Assembly: GCF_900090265.1 (NCBI RefSeq)
Contig: NZ_LT607752.1
Location: forward strand, 6,888,001-6,952,000
DNA: 64,000 nucleotides
Source of the DNA: Micromonospora rifamycinica
GTDB lineage: Bacteria; Actinomycetota; Actinomycetes; Mycobacteriales; Micromonosporaceae
Reading direction: 5' to 3'
This document shows, piece by piece, positions 43,840-53,182 of this stretch. Position 1 is the stretch's first letter. Every line of letters begins with the position of its first letter. The position numbers were made by a program, and so were the translations under genes. Under the pieces are notes generated by a model that saw only the letters and a program-made list of their open reading frames with translations, was not told where the DNA came from and did not search any database.

Positions 43840-44676
43840 CTATTCGCAGCCAATCCCGTCGCCGTCCCGGTCCAGTTTCCGTGAGTACCCGGGGTCGCCG
43901 CGTCGGATCGGGGCCGCACCTGCCGCTCGTACCGCCGTGCAGTTGGCGTAGTACACGTTGCCGTTGGTGTCGTCGTAGCCGCCCAGGTCGCCGTTGCCGC
44001 CGCCCGGTTCGCAGGCTTCCCCGTCGCCGTCCCGGTCTAACTCGGGCCGGTAGCCGGGATCCCCCTCGAACAACGGGGCGTCATCGGCCGCCCTGACCGC
44101 GTCGCAGTTCTTGTAGTAGAGAGCAGGCTTCGGCTTGCTGGTCTTCTTCGGGGTCGGGCTCGGGGTTGGGGTTGGCGTGTCGGCAGGGGTGGGGCTGACG
44201 GTGGCGAGTGCCCCGCCGAGCTTCCGTACCTCCACCGTCGCGGACACGGTCGGCGCTGACACCGGCTTCGTTTCGTCGTTGTCGCTGAATGCGCCCATAA
44301 GGCTGCTGCCGCAGCAGCACACGCCGAGTAGTCCGGCGAGGGTGATGCCGATGGTTTGTTTGGTGGTGAGTGCTTTCGTTGCCGGCCGAGTGTGCTGGTG
44401 GTGGTCGAGGTGGCGGGATGGTCCGTTTAGACGGGCGTCTGTCGAGTAGACGACTGCGGGTCCGGTGGCGGCGACCCCGCAGCGCGCGGGATCTGCGTTC
44501 CATCTCCGGACCACGGCATCGGCAGTAACATCGCCTGCCGGGCGAGCGGGCCGCCGCCGACTGCTTTTCCGGTCGTGCCGTTGCTGCCGGCCCGCCAGCA
44601 AAGCGGCGGCGTATTGGCCGGACCGTGGAACCGTCTCCCCGCCCGTAGCCGTGACGGCACACGCTGACCTGGACAT
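43840..44676 (-). CDS. Membrane protein with two Excalibur calcium-binding domains
   Basis: This protein of about 278 residues has one TM helix (TIGITLAGLLGVCCCGSSLM) followed by a Thr/Pro/Lys-rich linker. Two Excalibur domains each contain YYxNCxAVRAA and the DRDGDGxxCE calcium loop (YYKNCDAVRAADDAP and YYANCTAVRAAGAAP). Excalibur domains are extracellular and resemble the SLH-associated calcium motif. The true start is unclear. ATG 44676 is the first reasonable one, with TATACAT about 17 bp upstream, but the N-terminal ~100 residues look non-conserved and a later start is possible. Confidence 0.75.
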   Translation of the reverse strand: MSRSACAVTATGGETVPRSGQYAAALLAGRQQRHDRKSSRRRPARPAGDVTADAVVRRWNADPARCGVAATGPAVVYSTDARLNGPSRHLDHHQHTRPATKALTTKQTIGITLAGLLGVCCCGSSLMGAFSDNDETKPVSAPTVSATVEVRKLGGALATVSPTPADTPTPTPSPTPKKTSKPKPALYYKNCDAVRAADDAPLFEGDPGYRPELDRDGDGEACEPGGGNGDLGGYDDTNGNVYYANCTAVRAAGAAPIRRGDPGYSRKLDRDGDGIGCE

Positions 44677-44924
44677 CGAAGTGCACCGACGTATGTATAG
44701 ATCGTTAAGGTTCACCTGGCGGGACTCGGGGCAGACGTTTCTTGGCCTGGCCTGCGGTGAGCCGGACAGGCAGGTGTGCGATGCCGGACTGGGCGTCCTC
44801 ACGCCTCGACAAACTCATACACATCGGAGTGTCCGTATGGCATTGATGTGGACGATGCCGGTCTGCTGACGGGAGCACGCACCGGTTAACGTGGTGTCAT
44901 CAGATCATCGCTGGGGGTGGGTTG

Positions 44925-47900
44925 GTGCGGCCGAGTCGACGTCCACCGATCTTCCTCCAGCTGTCGCTCCTGATCATCGCGGTCCTGCTGGAGATCACGG
45001 CGAACTTCTTCGCCAACGATGAGTCGTCGCCGCTGGCTGCCGGCATCCGTGGGGCCGCCGGTCCGGCGTTGATCATCTTGTTGGTGGTGCTGATTGTCGG
45101 TAACGGCCTGGTGTTGTGGTGGCAGGCGCCGCGTAGCCCTCGGCCGGTGTGGCGGGCGGATCGCAGTCCCTATCCCGGGCTGTCCGCGTTCACCGAGCAG
45201 GACGCGTCGGTGTTCTTCGGCCGAGGCGAGCAGGTCACGGAGCTGGTGCGACGGCTGCACGAGTTGGGTGTGGAGGGGGCTGACCGGTTCCGCTGTGTCA
45301 CGGGGGCGTCTGGCAGTGGCAAGTCGTCGTTGGTACATGCGGGGGTCGTTCCTCGCCTACGTGGGGACCGGTGGCAGGTGTTGCCGGCGGTCACCCCGGC
45401 GGGTGAGCCGCTGGGTGGTCTCGCTGACCTGGCGGTCACGCTGGGCGCCGCGGACCGGGCTTCCGCGTTGCGTGAGGTGCGGACCCGTCCCGATGGCCTC
45501 GCCCGTCAGGTGGCGGCGTGGCGGACCCGAACGGGGCATCGGCGTGGACGTGTCCTGCTGACTCTTGACCAGCTCGAAGAACTCGTCACCTTGTCCAGTG
45601 CCGCCGAGCGGGCCGCCTTCCTGGGGCAGGTCGCCGCCCTTTTGGAGGCCGACCGTCGGGTCTGGGTTCTGGCGACGATCCGGGTCGAGTTCCTCGCCGA
45701 CCTGCTTGCGGGGTCGCATCCGGAGCTGTTCGCGAACCCGGTGGCGTTGGGCACCATGCGCCCGGCGGATCTCGTCACGGTCGTTGAGCAGCCTGCCCAA
45801 CTCGCCGGAATGCGGTTCGAGGACGGCCTTGTCGATCAGATCGTCGCCGATACGGCCACGCCGGATGCGTTGCCGCTGCTGGCGTACCTCCTCCAGGAGC
45901 TGTACCTCGCGGCCGGTCCGGGCCGGGTGGCCACGCGTCAGGCATACCAGGCGCTCGGGGGAGTAGCGGGGGCGTTGGGCCGGCAGGCCGACGTGGTGCT
46001 GGCGGAGGTACGTCGTGACAGCAGCACCGACGATGTCCTGGCCACCCTGTTGCGGCTGGTGGCGATGGACGGTGTCGAGCCGACCCGTCGTCGGGTGCCG
46101 TTGCGGGAGTTGTCCGCTGAGCAACGGCGAGTGCTCGATGTCTTCACTGATGCGCGGCTGCTGACCACCGATGTGCTTGACGGTGAACCGTATGTGCAGG
46201 TGGCGCATGAGGCGTTGTTCCGTCGGTGGGTGCCGCTGCGGCAGCAGGTGCAAGCGCGGGCGGAGCAGTTGCGGCGGCGTACCGAGTTGGAGCGGTGGGC
46301 GGCGGACTGGGTGCATGCCGGTCGTAGCGGCGACTACCTGTTGACCGGGGATCGGTTGGCGTTGGCCGGCCATTGGCTGGAGGCGATGGAGTCGGCCGGC
46401 CAAGACAGCCCGGCCGCTCGTGCGCTGGTGGACGCGTCGCGGAGCAGGGACACGGCGTTCCTACATCGGGTGTCGGAAACGATCGGCCGGTTCGCGCTCG
46501 GCAACGTGGACCGGTTCCCGGAGTTGGCGGTGTTGTTGACGTCGGCCGCGCTGCGGGAATGCCCGCCCACACCGGTCGCGCGTCGCGCGTTGATGGCTGC
46601 GCTGGCGTTCAGCCACACCGAGGCGGTGCTGGCCGGACACACAGACGCTGTCCGAGGGGTCGCGTGGTCGCCGGACGGCGCGCACGTGGCCACCGGGTCG
46701 CGGGACGGCACCGCCCGGATCTGGCATGCCGACACGGGCACGGTGGTGCGAGTGCTGCGGGGGCACTCCGGGATGGTGGAGGCCGTCGACTGGTCGCCGG
46801 ATGCCCGCCGGCTGGCCACCGCCTCCCGGGACGGCACGGTCCGGGTGTGGGACGCCGCCACAGCGGCTACGGTCGTTGTGCTGCCCTGCGGTGAGGTGGC
46901 CCGTGGGGTCGCGTGGTCACCGGACGGCTCGCTTCTGGGCGGGTCGAGCCGGGACCAGGCGGTGCAGGTGTGGGACACCACGACCTGGCAGCTCACCACC
47001 CGTCTACTCGGCCACGAGGGTGACGTGTGGGGTCTGCGGTTCGCTCCCGATTCGCAACGGCTGGCGTCCGCCTCCCACGACCGGTCCGTCATCGTCTGGG
47101 ACCTCACGACCGGCCGCCCCGAGCAGCGGCTGACGGGACACGGCGACTTCGTCGAGGCCGTCGCCTGGTCTCCCGACGGTACTTGGCTCGTCACCGGGTC
47201 CGGTGACCAGACCGTCCGGGTGTGGGACGTGACGACCGGCGAGACCCGGCACGTGATCGGTAGTCAGGGCGCACCGGTGTGGTCGGTCGCCTGGGCACCG
47301 GACGACCGCACGATCGTGCTCGCCACCGGCGACGGCAACATCCACGTCTGGGACGTACGACGGTTGCGGGAGGTGGCCGCACTACGCGGACACGCGCAGG
47401 TGGCCTGGTCCGTCGCCCTGTCGCCCGACGGGCGACGGGTGGCCAGCGGCTCGGGTGACGGCACCGCCCGGATATGGACGATCCAACCACGCGGGGCCGA
47501 ACAGCAGGTGCTCACCGGCCACGAAGGGCCGGTCACCGCCCTGGTGCTCGACCGCACGGCGCGGATCGTCACCGGGGGCGCCGACGGTACCGTGCGGGTC
47601 TGGCAGCCGGACGGCACCGCCGTGGTGTCGAGCTGGTCCGAGCCGGTGGTGGCACTGGCCTGCTCACCGACGGCTGACACACTGGCCGTCGCCCTGCGCG
47701 ACGGTGCGGTTCACCTGATCGGCACCGACGACGACGTACGTCTCGACGGCGAGGCCGAGTCGCTGGCCTGGTCCCCGGACGGATCGCGGTTGGCGGCCGG
47801 CTGCAAGGACAACTCCGTGCGGGTGTGGGACATCCACACCCGCAGTTCCGCAGGCGTGCTGCGCGGCCACGCCGACTGGGTGAGTGCCTTGGCATGGTCA

Positions 47901-48443
47901 CCGAGCGGTCGTTATCTCGCGTCCGGCTCCGACGACCGGACCGTGCGTGTCTGGGACATCGAACACCCCGGCGACAGCACCGTCCATTCCGGGCACCAGA
48001 ACTACGTCGACGGACTCAGCTGGGCACCGGACGAACACCGACTCGCCACCTGCTCCGCCGACTGGACCATCCGCGTCTGGGACCTCACCGGCACCGACCG
48101 TCCCCTCGTGCTCAGCGGTCATGAGAAGCGGGTCCGCGCGGTGGCCTGGGCACCGGACGGCCAACGGCTGGCCTCCGGCTCCGACGACCGTACCGTCCAG
48201 GTCTGGGACGTCGACGACAACCAGGGTGAGGTGATCGGTGTCCACCGCGACGGCGTGACCAGCCTGGCATGGCTACCCGACGGAGCCCACGTCGTCACCG
48301 GCTCGGCCGACGGGACCGCCCGTGTATGGGCCGACTCCGTCGACCCGGACGAGCTGACCACCCGAGCCCGCACCCGGGTGTTCCGCGCGCTCACCGACGA
48401 CGAGCGGCGAACCCACCTGCTTCCGGGCAGCGGGAACTCATAG
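44925..48443 (+). CDS. Two-TM STAND NTPase with 14 WD40 repeats
   Basis: This is a protein of about 1172 residues. Two N-terminal TM helices (about 11-30 and 47-66) precede an nSTAND1-type NTPase: FFGRGEQVTELVRRL, Walker A GASGSGKSSLVHAG (127-140), Walker B VLLTLDQLEEL, and TIRVEFLADLL. From about residue 567 to the end there are 14 WD40 repeats (ARIW, VRVW, VQVW and similar endings), enough for two seven-blade propellers; the ninth is degenerate (VHLIG). GTG 44925 is preferred over TTG 44922. The TM pair is fused to the receptor, whereas in the two other STAND loci it is a separate protein. Sensing and membrane action are inferred. Confidence 0.86.
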   Translation: MRPSRRPPIFLQLSLLIIAVLLEITANFFANDESSPLAAGIRGAAGPALIILLVVLIVGNGLVLWWQAPRSPRPVWRADRSPYPGLSAFTEQDASVFFGRGEQVTELVRRLHELGVEGADRFRCVTGASGSGKSSLVHAGVVPRLRGDRWQVLPAVTPAGEPLGGLADLAVTLGAADRASALREVRTRPDGLARQVAAWRTRTGHRRGRVLLTLDQLEELVTLSSAAERAAFLGQVAALLEADRRVWVLATIRVEFLADLLAGSHPELFANPVALGTMRPADLVTVVEQPAQLAGMRFEDGLVDQIVADTATPDALPLLAYLLQELYLAAGPGRVATRQAYQALGGVAGALGRQADVVLAEVRRDSSTDDVLATLLRLVAMDGVEPTRRRVPLRELSAEQRRVLDVFTDARLLTTDVLDGEPYVQVAHEALFRRWVPLRQQVQARAEQLRRRTELERWAADWVHAGRSGDYLLTGDRLALAGHWLEAMESAGQDSPAARALVDASRSRDTAFLHRVSETIGRFALGNVDRFPELAVLLTSAALRECPPTPVARRALMAALAFSHTEAVLAGHTDAVRGVAWSPDGAHVATGSRDGTARIWHADTGTVVRVLRGHSGMVEAVDWSPDARRLATASRDGTVRVWDAATAATVVVLPCGEVARGVAWSPDGSLLGGSSRDQAVQVWDTTTWQLTTRLLGHEGDVWGLRFAPDSQRLASASHDRSVIVWDLTTGRPEQRLTGHGDFVEAVAWSPDGTWLVTGSGDQTVRVWDVTTGETRHVIGSQGAPVWSVAWAPDDRTIVLATGDGNIHVWDVRRLREVAALRGHAQVAWSVALSPDGRRVASGSGDGTARIWTIQPRGAEQQVLTGHEGPVTALVLDRTARIVTGGADGTVRVWQPDGTAVVSSWSEPVVALACSPTADTLAVALRDGAVHLIGTDDDVRLDGEAESLAWSPDGSRLAAGCKDNSVRVWDIHTRSSAGVLRGHADWVSALAWSPSGRYLASGSDDRTVRVWDIEHPGDSTVHSGHQNYVDGLSWAPDEHRLATCSADWTIRVWDLTGTDRPLVLSGHEKRVRAVAWAPDGQRLASGSDDRTVQVWDVDDNQGEVIGVHRDGVTSLAWLPDGAHVVTGSADGTARVWADSVDPDELTTRARTRVFRALTDDERRTHLLPGSGNS

Positions 48444-48737
48444 CGTCTGCTCGACCTCACGGGCTTCTTCATCCACCAGGTAGTCGCCCGGGTCCAGCCC
48501 CAGCGTCTTGCGGCGGTCCGAGGCCCAGTAAGCGGCATTGGCCTCCTCGAACGACTCGGGCCCGTCATGGGAGATCACCCAGATGTGCTGACTCCGCGCA
48601 GCGTCCTTCCAGGAACCGTGGATGCCGAAACCAAGATCACGCCGCAGCGGCACGACCAGGCGCTGCCATTGGTCCACCCACTCGTCGAGCAGCCCCGCCC
48701 GGACAGTATAGATACGGATCTGCACCGTTCTCGCCAT
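48438..48737 (-). CDS. NIPSNAP-family protein
   Basis: This 99-residue ferredoxin-like-fold protein has VQIRIYTVRAGLLDEWVDQW, a GFGIHGSWKD strand and HIWVISHDGPESFEEANAAY, typical of bacterial NIPSNAP proteins. A start at ATG 48737 gives a normal length. It converges with the WD40 STAND gene and overlaps its end by 6 bp. The role is unknown; related dimeric alpha-beta-barrel proteins bind small molecules. Confidence 0.8.
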   Translation of the reverse strand: MARTVQIRIYTVRAGLLDEWVDQWQRLVVPLRRDLGFGIHGSWKDAARSQHIWVISHDGPESFEEANAAYWASDRRKTLGLDPGDYLVDEEAREVEQTL

Positions 48738-48979
48738 GCCACCACCCCCACCAAAGCCGTGCCGAGCCCTCTGTCACCGACCATAACCGAACCCGCCGAT
48801 CCGGAGGCGACTCAGATCCAGGGCGGCGCATAACGGTAGAGAGCGGACAGCATGAGATCGAGAAGATCCGCCCGTCGGGCACTCATGACCGCTGCTGGCG
48901 TACGGACACCGGAACGGAAAGTCGATTCCATGACCCCGACTCCACCCTCGACGACCCAAGCCGACCGGACCACCTGCGG

Positions 48980-49171
48980 GTGATCGAAAGCGACCCCACC
49001 CGGCCCGAGCCGGACGGCACCCGCAGCGTCCACCCGGCAAACGTGCCCCCGCCGCCCCGCAACCCGCTGCGTCGATCCGACCGGGTCGCCCAGGCCATCG
49101 CGGAGGCCAGCGTTCGCCGGCAGGCCGCCATCGCCGCGTACCAGGCCGCCCGAGAGTCAGCCGGCGAATGA
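48980..49171 (+). CDS. Short hypothetical ORF
   Basis: A 63-residue frame from GTG 48980 encodes a Pro/Arg-rich start and a clean amphipathic helix, RSDRVAQAIAEASVRRQAAI, then AYQAARESAGE. Its frame extends upstream without convincing coding. The ribosome site is weak. No family is recognised, and it may not be a gene. Confidence 0.35.
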   Translation: MIESDPTRPEPDGTRSVHPANVPPPPRNPLRRSDRVAQAIAEASVRRQAAIAAYQAARESAGE

Positions 49172-49353
49172 CCGCCCCGTACCGGCACCTGACCACCGCA
49201 TGAAGCCGCTCGCGCCTGCGCCCAGGAAGCCATCTACCGCGCAAGCCCACGTCTGCCCCACGACCCGCCGACCCCTGGGGCGGCGCAGGGCACCCAGCAC
49301 CGCCGCTCACCCCACGAAGCTGGGCCATCCCACCACCGATCGTCGGACCGGTC

Positions 49354-49386
49354 ACCCGACTGCCCACCGGCCTGCCGGTGTCGGGT
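49354..49386 (+). promoter_or_regulatory. Hairpin upstream of the TM/STAND-TPR operon
   Basis: An interrupted stem is formed by ACCCGA (49354-49359) with TCGGGT (49381-49386), and inside it CACCGG-CCTG-CCGGTG (49365-49380). It ends 23 bp before the GTG at 49410. It may be a terminator or part of the leader. The surrounding gap 49172-49409 has no gene. Confidence 0.4.
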
Positions 49387-49409
49387 AGGCGACCGGGTGC
49401 GGGGGTGCC

Positions 49410-49907
49410 GTGGCGGGAGTGGCAGTTGATGATGAGAGGGTGACGGGTTGGAACTGGGTGAGGGTGCTCGGCGGGGTCGGGGTAGGAGTGGTCCTGGGTG
49501 GCCTGGCGGTGTTCCTGGTGGTGGCCGGACTGGACGACGCGGACAAGTACGCCAGTGTGATCGGGCTGTTCGTCGGTATCGCCGCGCTGTCCGCGACGGT
49601 GTGGGGAATCGTGTCCGGCCGACCCGCCCCTGGCCCGCCATCGCCGCAGGCACCGGTGGCGGGGCCGCAGCGAGTCGAACGGTTGGACGCCGGCCGTGAC
49701 GTGGATGTGGTTGACACGGTGCGCGGCAACCTGCGGGTGGGAACCGCGCCGCCGTCGGTGACCACCCCACCGGCTGGCCCGGCCGGACAGATGCCGGGAT
49801 CGGTGCCGCCGGTGGTGCCGGGCGAGCAGGAGGTACGTGATGTGCGCGCCACCGGCGCGATCCGGATCATTCGCGGGGTCGACGGCGACGCGGACATCAG
49901 CTCGTGA
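49410..49907 (+). CDS. Small two-TM protein with paired Gly-Asp signalling motifs
   Basis: This 165-residue protein has two TM helices (about 17-40 and 48-69) separated by LDDADKYAS. A Pro-rich linker holds one motif copy, DVDVVDTVRGNLRV (97-110), and the C-terminus ends with a second, AIRIIRGVDGDADI (150-163). The N-terminus of the next gene product has the matching DVIMVSGVGGDVTI (39-52). The layout equals that of the 14868 protein. GTG 49410 starts the frame, and the stop overlaps the STAND start as GTGA. A membrane-acting effector is inferred. Confidence 0.7.
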   Translation: MAGVAVDDERVTGWNWVRVLGGVGVGVVLGGLAVFLVVAGLDDADKYASVIGLFVGIAALSATVWGIVSGRPAPGPPSPQAPVAGPQRVERLDAGRDVDVVDTVRGNLRVGTAPPSVTTPPAGPAGQMPGSVPPVVPGEQEVRDVRATGAIRIIRGVDGDADISS

Positions 49908-52459
49908 CCCTGCCCATGTGGCCAGGGCCGCCGGGGTCGGCGGGGGCGGCGCCTGAGCCGGCGAGCGGGTCGGGGTCGACGGGTGGTCAGCGGCTCGACA
50001 ACGTGGTCGTGTTCGGTGATGTGATCATGGTGTCGGGGGTGGGCGGCGACGTCACGATTACCACTGCTCGGCCGCCGTACCGGGCGGAGGCGTTCCCCAC
50101 GACGGTGGAGACGGTGGCCGTGGAGCAGGCGCGGCAGCGTCCGAGCCAGCTGTTGTTGGCCCAGCATCGCGTGGTGCCGTTCGTCGGACGTGACAGCGAT
50201 CTCGCCGAGGTGGCGCAGTGGATGGGTCGGCCGGGTGGGGTGCTGGTGCGGCTGCTCCACGCTGCCGGAGGGCAGGGAAAGACCCGGATGGCGGGGCATG
50301 TCGCCGACGCGTGCGCGCAGGCCGGGTGGACGGTGTGGCGGGTGCTGCACGAGCCGGAGTTCACCGGCGGCTACCGGATGGACCTGCCTGCCGGCGGTGG
50401 GCTGCTGGTCGTCGCCGACTACGCCGACCGGTGGCCGGTGTCCCATCTACAGAGCCTGCTGACCCACCTGAAGAGCATGAACGTGCAGGCCGGCGTCACG
50501 GTGCGGGTGTTGCTGCTGGCCCGCTCCACCACGGCATGGTGGCCGGCGCTGCGCAACCGGCTGCGCAGCGACCACCAGGTCGAGGCCACCAGCCAGCCGC
50601 TGCCGCCATTGGGGGAACAGGTCGACCGGGGGGTGTTGTTCCGGCAGGCCCGTGACCGGTTCGCCACCGCAATGGACGTCACCGACGCCGACCGGCTCCG
50701 ACCGCCGCCGAACCTGGCCGAAGACGCGTTCCGGCAGGTGCTGTCCGTGCACATGGCGGCCCTGGTCGCCGTCGACGCTCACCGCCGCAACACGACAGCG
50801 CCGACCGGGCCGCACGCGTTGTCGTCGTATCTGTTGGACCGCGAGCGTGACCACTGGTACGCGCTGCACCACCGCCCGGTCGAGCCGCGCCAGACACCAC
50901 CAGAGGTGATGGGCCGCACGGTGTATCTGGCCACCCTCACCGCCGCCGTGCCCCGCGACACCGCCACCGACCTGCTGCACCGGGTCGGGCTCACCGCACC
51001 CGCCGCCACCACGATCATCGACGACCACCGGTTCTCCTACCCACCCGAGGACGATCGCACCGTCTTCCAGGCGTTGCAGCCCGACCGGCTCGGCGAAGAC
51101 CTGATCGCCCTGTCCACACCCGGCCACCGGCACACCGGAGACGAAGACGGCTGGGACAGCGACGACTGGGCCGCTGCCGCCGTCGAGCAGCTGCTGCGCT
51201 TCGACACCGATCCGCCGCCGTGGGCAGCGCACGCCGTCACGGTGCTGGTGGAGACTGCCCGCCGCTGGGACCACGTGGCCACCGACATCCTGTACCCCGT
51301 CCTGCGCACACACCCACACCTGGCTCTGGCCGCCGGCGGCACCTCCATCACCCGACTGGCCACCATCCCGGGTGTCGACCGCGATGTCCTTGACGCCATC
51401 GCCGGGGTTCTGCCCACTGACCGGCACGTCGACCTGGACATCGCCGCCGCCGCCATCACCACCGCCCTCACCCCGCACCGGCTGGCCGCCACTACCGACC
51501 CCGCTGCGCACGCCCGCCTACACGCCACCCACGCGTGGCGACTGGCCAACGCCGGCCTCCGCGACCAAGCCCTACCCCCCGCCGAGGAAGCCGCCGGTAT
51601 CTATCGGCGGTTGGCGGAGGTGAATCCTGCCGCCTACCTGCCTGACCTTGCGGGGTCGTTGAACAGCCTCGGCGTTCTGCTGTCTGAGTTGGGTCGGCGG
51701 GAGGAGGCGCTGGTTACCAGCGAGGAGGCTGTCACGATCCGTCGGCGGTTGGCGGAGGTGAATCCTGCCGCCTACCTGCCTGACCTTGCGATGTCGTTGA
51801 ACAGCCTCGGCGTTCGGCTGTCCGGGTTGGGTCGGCGGGAGGAGGCGCTGGCTCCCGCCGAGGAGGCTGTCACGATCCGTCGGCGGTTGGCGGAGGTGAA
51901 TCCTGCCGCCTACCTGCCTGACCTCGCGGGGTCGTTGAACAACCTCGGCGTTCTGCTGTCTGAGTTGGGTCGGCGGGAGGAGGCGCTGATTCCCAGCGAG
52001 GAGGCTGTCACGATCCGTCGGCGGTTGGCGGAGGTGAATCCTGCCGCCTACCTGCCTGACCTCGCGGGGTCGTTGAACAACCTCGGCGTTCTGCTGTCTG
52101 AGTTGGGTCGGCGGGAGGAGGCGCTGGTTTCCAGCGAGGAGGCTGTCACGATCCGTCGGCGGTTGGCGGAGGTTAATCCTGCCGCCTACCTACCTGACCT
52201 CGCGACGTCGTTATGGGCGTACGGGTGGGTGTACGTGAACGTGAAGGCCAACTTCGTCGAGGCGCTGGAAGCGACCACCGAGGCGATCACCATCTACGGG
52301 CCTCTGGCCGAACAGCTGCCGGCCGTGTTCGCCGAGCGGCTGTTCGCCGCCTACCAGACCCTCGCCGATATCCTGGACGGACTGGGCCGGGCCGACGAGG
52401 CCGCAGAACTGCGCCAGCAGCTCGACGCGGCTACCGGCGGTGGCGCGGACCCAGGGTGA
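49904..52459 (+). CDS. STAND NTPase with C-terminal TPR repeats
   Basis: This is an 851-residue protein. The N-terminal segment (33-52) carries the motif FGDVIMVSGVGGDVTI shared with the preceding TM protein. PPYRAEAFP leads into an NB-ARC-like NTPase with a short Walker A, AGGQGKT (121-127), and Walker B LLVVADYADRW (167-177). The C-terminal third has TPRs, including four complete and one partial 46-residue units that are almost identical in DNA. The layout is that of a bacterial NLR-like receptor with ligand-binding repeats. The GTG start overlaps the TM gene, so the two are made together. Anti-phage function is a hypothesis. Confidence 0.82.
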   Translation: MTLPMWPGPPGSAGAAPEPASGSGSTGGQRLDNVVVFGDVIMVSGVGGDVTITTARPPYRAEAFPTTVETVAVEQARQRPSQLLLAQHRVVPFVGRDSDLAEVAQWMGRPGGVLVRLLHAAGGQGKTRMAGHVADACAQAGWTVWRVLHEPEFTGGYRMDLPAGGGLLVVADYADRWPVSHLQSLLTHLKSMNVQAGVTVRVLLLARSTTAWWPALRNRLRSDHQVEATSQPLPPLGEQVDRGVLFRQARDRFATAMDVTDADRLRPPPNLAEDAFRQVLSVHMAALVAVDAHRRNTTAPTGPHALSSYLLDRERDHWYALHHRPVEPRQTPPEVMGRTVYLATLTAAVPRDTATDLLHRVGLTAPAATTIIDDHRFSYPPEDDRTVFQALQPDRLGEDLIALSTPGHRHTGDEDGWDSDDWAAAAVEQLLRFDTDPPPWAAHAVTVLVETARRWDHVATDILYPVLRTHPHLALAAGGTSITRLATIPGVDRDVLDAIAGVLPTDRHVDLDIAAAAITTALTPHRLAATTDPAAHARLHATHAWRLANAGLRDQALPPAEEAAGIYRRLAEVNPAAYLPDLAGSLNSLGVLLSELGRREEALVTSEEAVTIRRRLAEVNPAAYLPDLAMSLNSLGVRLSGLGRREEALAPAEEAVTIRRRLAEVNPAAYLPDLAGSLNNLGVLLSELGRREEALIPSEEAVTIRRRLAEVNPAAYLPDLAGSLNNLGVLLSELGRREEALVSSEEAVTIRRRLAEVNPAAYLPDLATSLWAYGWVYVNVKANFVEALEATTEAITIYGPLAEQLPAVFAERLFAAYQTLADILDGLGRADEAAELRQQLDAATGGGADPG
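51605..52219 (+). repeat. Tandem 138-bp TPR-coding repeats
   Basis: Copies begin at 51605, 51743, 51881, 52019 and 52157 (the last is partial). Each encodes RRLAEVNPAAYLPDL plus SLNNLGVLLSELGRREEAL and EEAVTI. The units differ at few bases, which indicates recent duplication or gene conversion and possible copy-number variation. Confidence 0.95.
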
Positions 52460-52576
52460 CGGTTGTTTCTGCTTCGACTCCAACCCTCGACGAGGTAGGA
52501 ATTCATAGCGACGTCTGTCGAAAAGCCCGGCACGGCGCAAAGACCGGCGAGAATCGTCGGCGCTTGCTCAGCGTAG

Positions 52577-52595
52577 TTCCCCGTGGCGCGGGGAA
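52577..52595. promoter_or_regulatory. TTCCCCG-N5-CGGGGAA inverted repeat, copy 1
   Basis: Perfect dyad with 7-bp arms and GTGGC spacer, 35 bp upstream of the GNAT start at 52631. The same arms recur at 54892-54910 on the other side of the XRE gene, so it is a likely operator for that regulator. The rest of the gap 52460-52630 holds no gene. Confidence 0.7.
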
Positions 52596-52630
52596 GGACG
52601 GCGTGCGGGGGTATCCGTAGGGTGGTGGGC

Positions 52631-53182
52631 GTGAGCGATGTGACGTTTGCCCGCCTCGGTGCGGAGGCTGCTGGCGGGTTGATGGATGAGCTGTGTGAGG
52701 TCTACGCGGACGCCTACGGGCAGGTTCCTGGCGAGGACGCGACGGTCAAGGTTGACGCGTTCCGGGGGCGGGCCACGGCGGCGCTGGGTGCGCGGAACTA
52801 CGAGCTGGTCACCGCGCGGGCGGGGGACGAGCTGGTGGGGTTCGTCTTCGGGTACAGCCTGCGGCAGGACCGGGACTGGTTCGCGGGGCTTCAGCCGGCT
52901 CCGGAGGAGGGGTTCACCGACGAGCGGGGTGGCGAACGCACGGTGGTCCTGGCCGAGATCGAGGTACGTAAGGCATGGCAGGGTCGGGGGATCGGGCGCG
53001 GCCTGCATGATTCGTTCCTGAGGGGACGGCGTGAGGAACGCGCCACGCTGTCGGCCAACCCTGCCGCGACCGGTACTCATGCGCTCTATGAGGGGTGGGG
53101 CTGGCAGCGGGTTGGTGTCGTTCCTGGAGGTCCCGGTGCTTATTACCGGGAGTACGTCAAGTTTGTGCGCCCCCTGCGTTAG
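52631..53182 (+). CDS. GNAT-family N-acetyltransferase
   Basis: This 183-residue acetyltransferase has motif A (VVLAEIEVRKAWQGRGIGRG) with the QGRGIGRG acetyl-CoA loop. LSANPAATGTHALYEGWGWQ near the end is motif B. The substrate is unknown. GTG 52631 is chosen because it follows an AGGGTGG site; an earlier frame is non-coding in appearance. It converges with the XRE regulator with a 4-bp overlap, and an inverted repeat like that of the XRE promoter lies upstream, so it is probably in the same regulon. Confidence 0.86.
   Translation: MSDVTFARLGAEAAGGLMDELCEVYADAYGQVPGEDATVKVDAFRGRATAALGARNYELVTARAGDELVGFVFGYSLRQDRDWFAGLQPAPEEGFTDERGGERTVVLAEIEVRKAWQGRGIGRGLHDSFLRGRREERATLSANPAATGTHALYEGWGWQRVGVVPGGPGAYYREYVKFVRPLR

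Noticed and set aside
51605..52219. 138-bp repeats as a CRISPR or mobile repeat
   Set aside because: They are in-frame TPR codons without spacers.
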